DNA from: Halobacteriales archaeon QS_4_69_34
GTDB taxonomy: Archaea > Halobacteriota > Halobacteria > Halobacteriales > Halococcaceae
Reading direction: 5' to 3'
Assembly (NCBI GenBank): GCA_003021045.1
Contig: PXRN01000013.1
Location: 1 to 34,219 of the forward strand
DNA length: 34,219 nucleotides
Both the position numbers and the translations under genes were made by a program. How positions within the stretch are numbered: position 1 is the stretch's first letter; every line of letters starts with the position of its first letter. The notes under the pieces are model-generated. The model saw only the letters and a list, made by a program, of their open reading frames with translations. It had not been told where the DNA came from and did no database searches. Below are positions 31,665 to 34,219 of this stretch, piece after piece.

Positions 31665-31904
31665 GCGGCGACCGCCGCGCCGGTGCCGGTCGTCGTGTCC
31701 GCACCGATCGCGAGCCACGCTTCGATACAGGACGACCACAGCCGACAGCGAGCACACTCCGGGGATCAGTCCGCACGCGGGCGGGTCGATCGCCCGGGCG
31801 CGCTCGCTCCACCACCGCTGGAGGAGGGCCCGCTCTCCCATCACCGCCGGGGCGGCGAAACGCCGCGTTTTTGCTCGCCCGACCCCGAGCGCGGACGATC
31901 AGGG

Positions 31905-33155
31905 ATGGCGAGCTATCACATCGAGACCTACGGCTGCACGGCAAACCGTGGCGAGTCACGGCAGATCGAGCAGCGCCTCCGGGCCGGGGGTCACCACCGC
32001 GCACCCGGTCCCGACGCGGCCGACGTGGCCATCCTCAACACGTGTACCGTGGTCGAGAAGACCGAGCGGAACATGCTCCGGCGTGCGGCGGAGCTCGAAT
32101 CGGCGGTCGGGGAACTCGTCGTCACCGGCTGCATGGCGCTCGCGCAGGGCGAGGCCTTCGCCGAGGCGGGCGTCGACGCGCGAGTCCGGGGCTGGGACGA
32201 CGTGCCCGGCGCGGTCCGCAACGGCGAGTGTCCGACGCCGACGTCCGACGCAGAGCCCGTCCTGGACGGCGTGGTGGGAATCCTCCCCATCGCCCGGGGC
32301 TGCACGTCGGACTGCTCGTACTGCATCACCAAGCGCGCCACCGGGCGGATCGACTCGCCGCCGATCGAGGAGAACGTCCGGAAGGCCCGCGCGCTGGTCC
32401 ACGCCGGCGCGTCGGAGCTCCGGATCACGGGCCAGGACACCGGCGTCTACGGCTGGGACGACGGGGAGCGCAAGCTCCCCGAGCTCCTCGATCGGATCTG
32501 CGCTATCGACGGCGACTTCAAGATTCGAGTGGGCATGGCCAACCCGAAGGGCGTACACGGAATCCGCGAGGAGCTCGCCGGGGTGTTTAGCGAACGCGAC
32601 GAAATATATAATTTCCTTCACGCGCCGGTCCAGTCGGGCAGCAACGACGTCCTCGGCGCGATGCGCCGTCAACACCGAGTGAGCGAGTTCCGCGAAGTAA
32701 TCGAGACGTTCGATGCCCACCTCGATCACTGGACGCTGGCGACGGACTTCGTCGTCGGGTTCCCGACCGAAACCGACGCCGACCACGAGCGAAGCCTCGA
32801 TCTACTCCGGGAGGTGTGTCCCGAACGGGTGAACGTCACCCGCTTCTCGAAGCGTCCCGGGACCGACGCCGCCGCCATGGACGGCCTCGGCGGCACCATC
32901 AAAAAGGAGCGCTCGAAGGGGATGACCGAGGTAAAGACGAACGTGGTCGGAGCGGCCCACGAGTCGATGGTCGGCGATCGCCACACGGTGCTGGCCGTCG
33001 AACCGGGCACCGGGGAGTCGGTCAAGTGCTACGACGAGGCCTACCGGCAGGTCGTCGTCCGGAACGCCCCCGAACACGGGATCAAGCCCGGCGACGTCGC
33101 CGACGTCGAGATAACGGGGCACAACACGGTCTATGCGTTCGGCGAGCCGGTGTGA
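31905..33155 (+). CDS. tRNA t6A37 methylthiotransferase (MiaB family, archaeal/CDKAL1 type)
   Basis: This 416-residue radical SAM enzyme adds a methylthio group to threonylcarbamoyladenosine at position 37 of tRNAs. The N-terminal UPF0004 domain supplies C11 (TYGCTANRGE), C47 (NTCTVV) and C76 (TGCMA) for the auxiliary cluster. The radical SAM cysteines are C133, C137 and C140 (RGCTSDCSYC), in canonical CX3CX2C spacing. A TRAM domain closes the chain from about residue 345 (TVLAVEPGTG...). ATG 31905 gives the standard start MASYHIETYGC; upstream in-frame sequence is low-complexity. It is a single gene, convergent with the disrupted dehydrogenase. Confidence 0.93.
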   Translation: MASYHIETYGCTANRGESRQIEQRLRAGGHHRAPGPDAADVAILNTCTVVEKTERNMLRRAAELESAVGELVVTGCMALAQGEAFAEAGVDARVRGWDDVPGAVRNGECPTPTSDAEPVLDGVVGILPIARGCTSDCSYCITKRATGRIDSPPIEENVRKARALVHAGASELRITGQDTGVYGWDDGERKLPELLDRICAIDGDFKIRVGMANPKGVHGIREELAGVFSERDEIYNFLHAPVQSGSNDVLGAMRRQHRVSEFREVIETFDAHLDHWTLATDFVVGFPTETDADHERSLDLLREVCPERVNVTRFSKRPGTDAAAMDGLGGTIKKERSKGMTEVKTNVVGAAHESMVGDRHTVLAVEPGTGESVKCYDEAYRQVVVRNAPEHGIKPGDVADVEITGHNTVYAFGEPV

Positions 33156-33974
33156 CCGAGCCGGCGACCGCCGGTCACGGGCGCTCGCGTTCGCTCCGGA
33201 GAACGAGCCCCGCCGCGCTCAGACCTCGACGAGCACCTTGATCGCTTCGCGCTCGTCCATCGCGCGGTACCCCTCCGGGACGCCGTCGAGACCGACGGTC
33301 TTCGTGAACACCGGTGAGGGATCGAGCGTCCCGCCGAGCACGTCGGTCAGCAGCTCCTTGGCGTACGCCCGGACCGGCGCGATGCCGCCGCGCAGTGTGA
33401 GGTTCTCCCCGAACATGTCGTACAAGGATAACCCCTGTTCGTCCACGCCGTGGGGGACGCCGACGTAGCCGATCGTCCCGCCGGGACGACAGGCCCCGAT
33501 GGCGGTTTCCATCGCCGAGGCTGCTCCGACGCACTCCAGGACGTGATTGCTCCCGCCGTCGGTGAGTTCGACGACCCTGTCGACGGCCGCCTCGCCGCGC
33601 TCGGCGACCGTCTCCGTGGCACCGAACCGGGTGGCCAGTTCCAGTCGGTCCTCGTGGTGGCCCACCGCGACGATCCGCTCGGCACCGAGCCGGCGGGCCG
33701 CGAGCACGCCACAGAGTCCGACCGCGCCGTCGCCGACGACGACACACGTCGAACCCGCCTCGACCCCCGCACAGACGGCCGCGTGGTGGCCGGTCCCCAG
33801 CACGTCCGTGAGCGGCAACAGCGCCTTCAGCGTCCGCTCGTCCCCGGCGTGGCGGTCGGGGACCCGAACGAGCGTGCCGTCGGCGTGTGGCGTCCTGACG
33901 TATTCGCCCTGTGCGCCGCCGTTCTCGCCGCCCCACGAGTCGCCGTTCACACAGGAGGTGTGCAGTCCCTTCCG

Positions 33975-34135
33975 ACTGCTGCGTTGAATAGGGGTAGGGC
34001 GTCGGGATAGACCGTGAGAGTAGTGGCGTTGAAGCCGAGGAGGCTCGATTATGGCAGTCGATCTCCTCGACTTCGTCCGAGAGTGTGAGCAGCAAGCCAA
34101 ACAAGCCTTGGGGAAGCACGCGGGCGAGCCGGTCT
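33975..34135 (+). mobile_element. insertion-sequence remnant: one end plus the start of a transposase ORF
   Basis: A segment of about 160 bases interrupts the dehydrogenase. On the plus strand it holds a ~75-base terminal region, a GGAGG ribosome-binding match (34039-34043), and ATG 34051 with MAVDLLDFVRECEQQAKQAL followed by GKHAGEP. That N-terminus is like haloarchaeal IS5-type transposases as I remember them. After the GEP the sequence turns into the dehydrogenase gene. The rest of the element is gone. The left boundary is set where dehydrogenase similarity stops (33974). No terminal inverted repeat or target duplication can be recognised with only one end present. Confidence 0.55.
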
Positions 34136-34158
34136 CGCGGCCGGATTCGCCGCGGTAG
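34051..34158 (+). pseudogene. truncated transposase (35 codons)
   Basis: ATG 34051 to TAG 34158 encodes about 27 residues of transposase N-terminus and then 8 residues derived from the antisense of the dehydrogenase. It has an ideal ribosome-binding site but no catalytic residues, so it is inactive. Confidence 0.5.
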
Positions 34159-34219
34159 AACCAGAGATCCGACCCGCAGATGGCGGTGTGGGTGACGCGG
34201 ACGAGCGCGTCGGTCGGCG

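Larger units (their letters stand above)
33219..34219 (-). pseudogene. zinc alcohol dehydrogenase, metal-site segment replaced by an IS end (5' end beyond window)
   Basis: The minus strand is open from the window edge to 33219. It begins DALVRVTHTAICGSDLWFYR, the catalytic-zinc cysteine region of a zinc-dependent dehydrogenase. It resumes at RKGLHTSCVNGDSWGGENGG and continues through the NAD site VVVGDGAVGLCGVLAARRLG to a normal end (EREAIKVLVEV). Between GRETGS and RKGLHTSC the family should have a GHE motif, the GD-RV loop and the first structural-zinc cysteines. Here there are ~50 unrelated residues encoded by 33975-34135, which read on the other strand as an IS end. Because the frame stays open, a protein of near-normal length could be made, but without part of its zinc ligands it should be inactive. 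It converges on the methylthiotransferase gene. Confidence 0.8.

Noticed and set aside
1..34219. tRNA, rRNA or CRISPR signatures
   Set aside because: Intergenic regions were read on both strands; no T-loop-like GTTCRANNC in a cloverleaf context and no regularly spaced repeat array was found. A covariance-model search could still reveal small RNAs.

Overview
The window looks like a chromosomal segment of a haloarchaeon (class Halobacteria). The proteins are strongly acidic, most genes are GC-rich, and many genes have an archaeal TATA-like box about 24-30 bases before the start codon, as expected for leaderless mRNAs. The gene content is archaeal: the termination nuclease aCPSF1/FttA, an archaeal/eukaryotic-type prolyl-tRNA synthetase, sn-glycerol-1-phosphate dehydrogenase for ether lipids, and an archaeal threonylcarbamoyladenosine methylthiotransferase. 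No rRNA, tRNA, CRISPR array or replication origin was recognised.

Layout. 1-320: start of a PD-(D/E)XK nuclease-like gene cut by the window edge. 387-5299: FttA, an unknown small protein, a GNAT acetyltransferase and ProRS. 5511-12399: single-chain glutamate synthase, a DUF4396-like membrane protein and an NAD-dependent epimerase. 12764-17796: a distinct block that is more AT-rich in places and carries a potassium-uptake module: an Lrp/AsnC regulator fused to an RCK_C (TrkA-C) domain, a 40-codon leader ORF, a tandem universal stress protein, an amino-acid permease stump, a small haloarchaeal protein, TrkA and TrkH. 18073-23326: EgsA, an unpaired ThDP-dependent E1-alpha, a phenylacetate-CoA ligase and a radical SAM protein with unusual cysteine spacing. 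23403-26941: a secreted two-domain cohesin-like protein, a CinA-type protein and a site-2 protease with CBS domains. 27134-30209: an MDR oxidoreductase divergent from a cyclase/FAH hydrolase operon, with an 11-bp tandem repeat between them. 30619-33155: DeoC, a small cysteine-rich protein and the tRNA methylthiotransferase. 33219 to the right edge: a zinc alcohol dehydrogenase whose metal-site segment is replaced by an insertion-sequence end.

How parts work together. The potassium block is the most coherent functional unit: regulator, stress sensor, gating subunit and channel subunit lie together, and both the regulator and TrkA carry the same type of C-terminal ligand domain. The block also carries a deletion scar (the permease stump). 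A second scar is the dehydrogenase/IS junction at the right edge, and a possible decayed PIN-like gene lies at 12516-12720. The cyclase/FAH pair (ATGA overlap) plus the divergent oxidoreductase look like a small ring- or amide-catabolic module with its own repeat-type operator. The remaining genes are mostly single housekeeping units with their own promoters.
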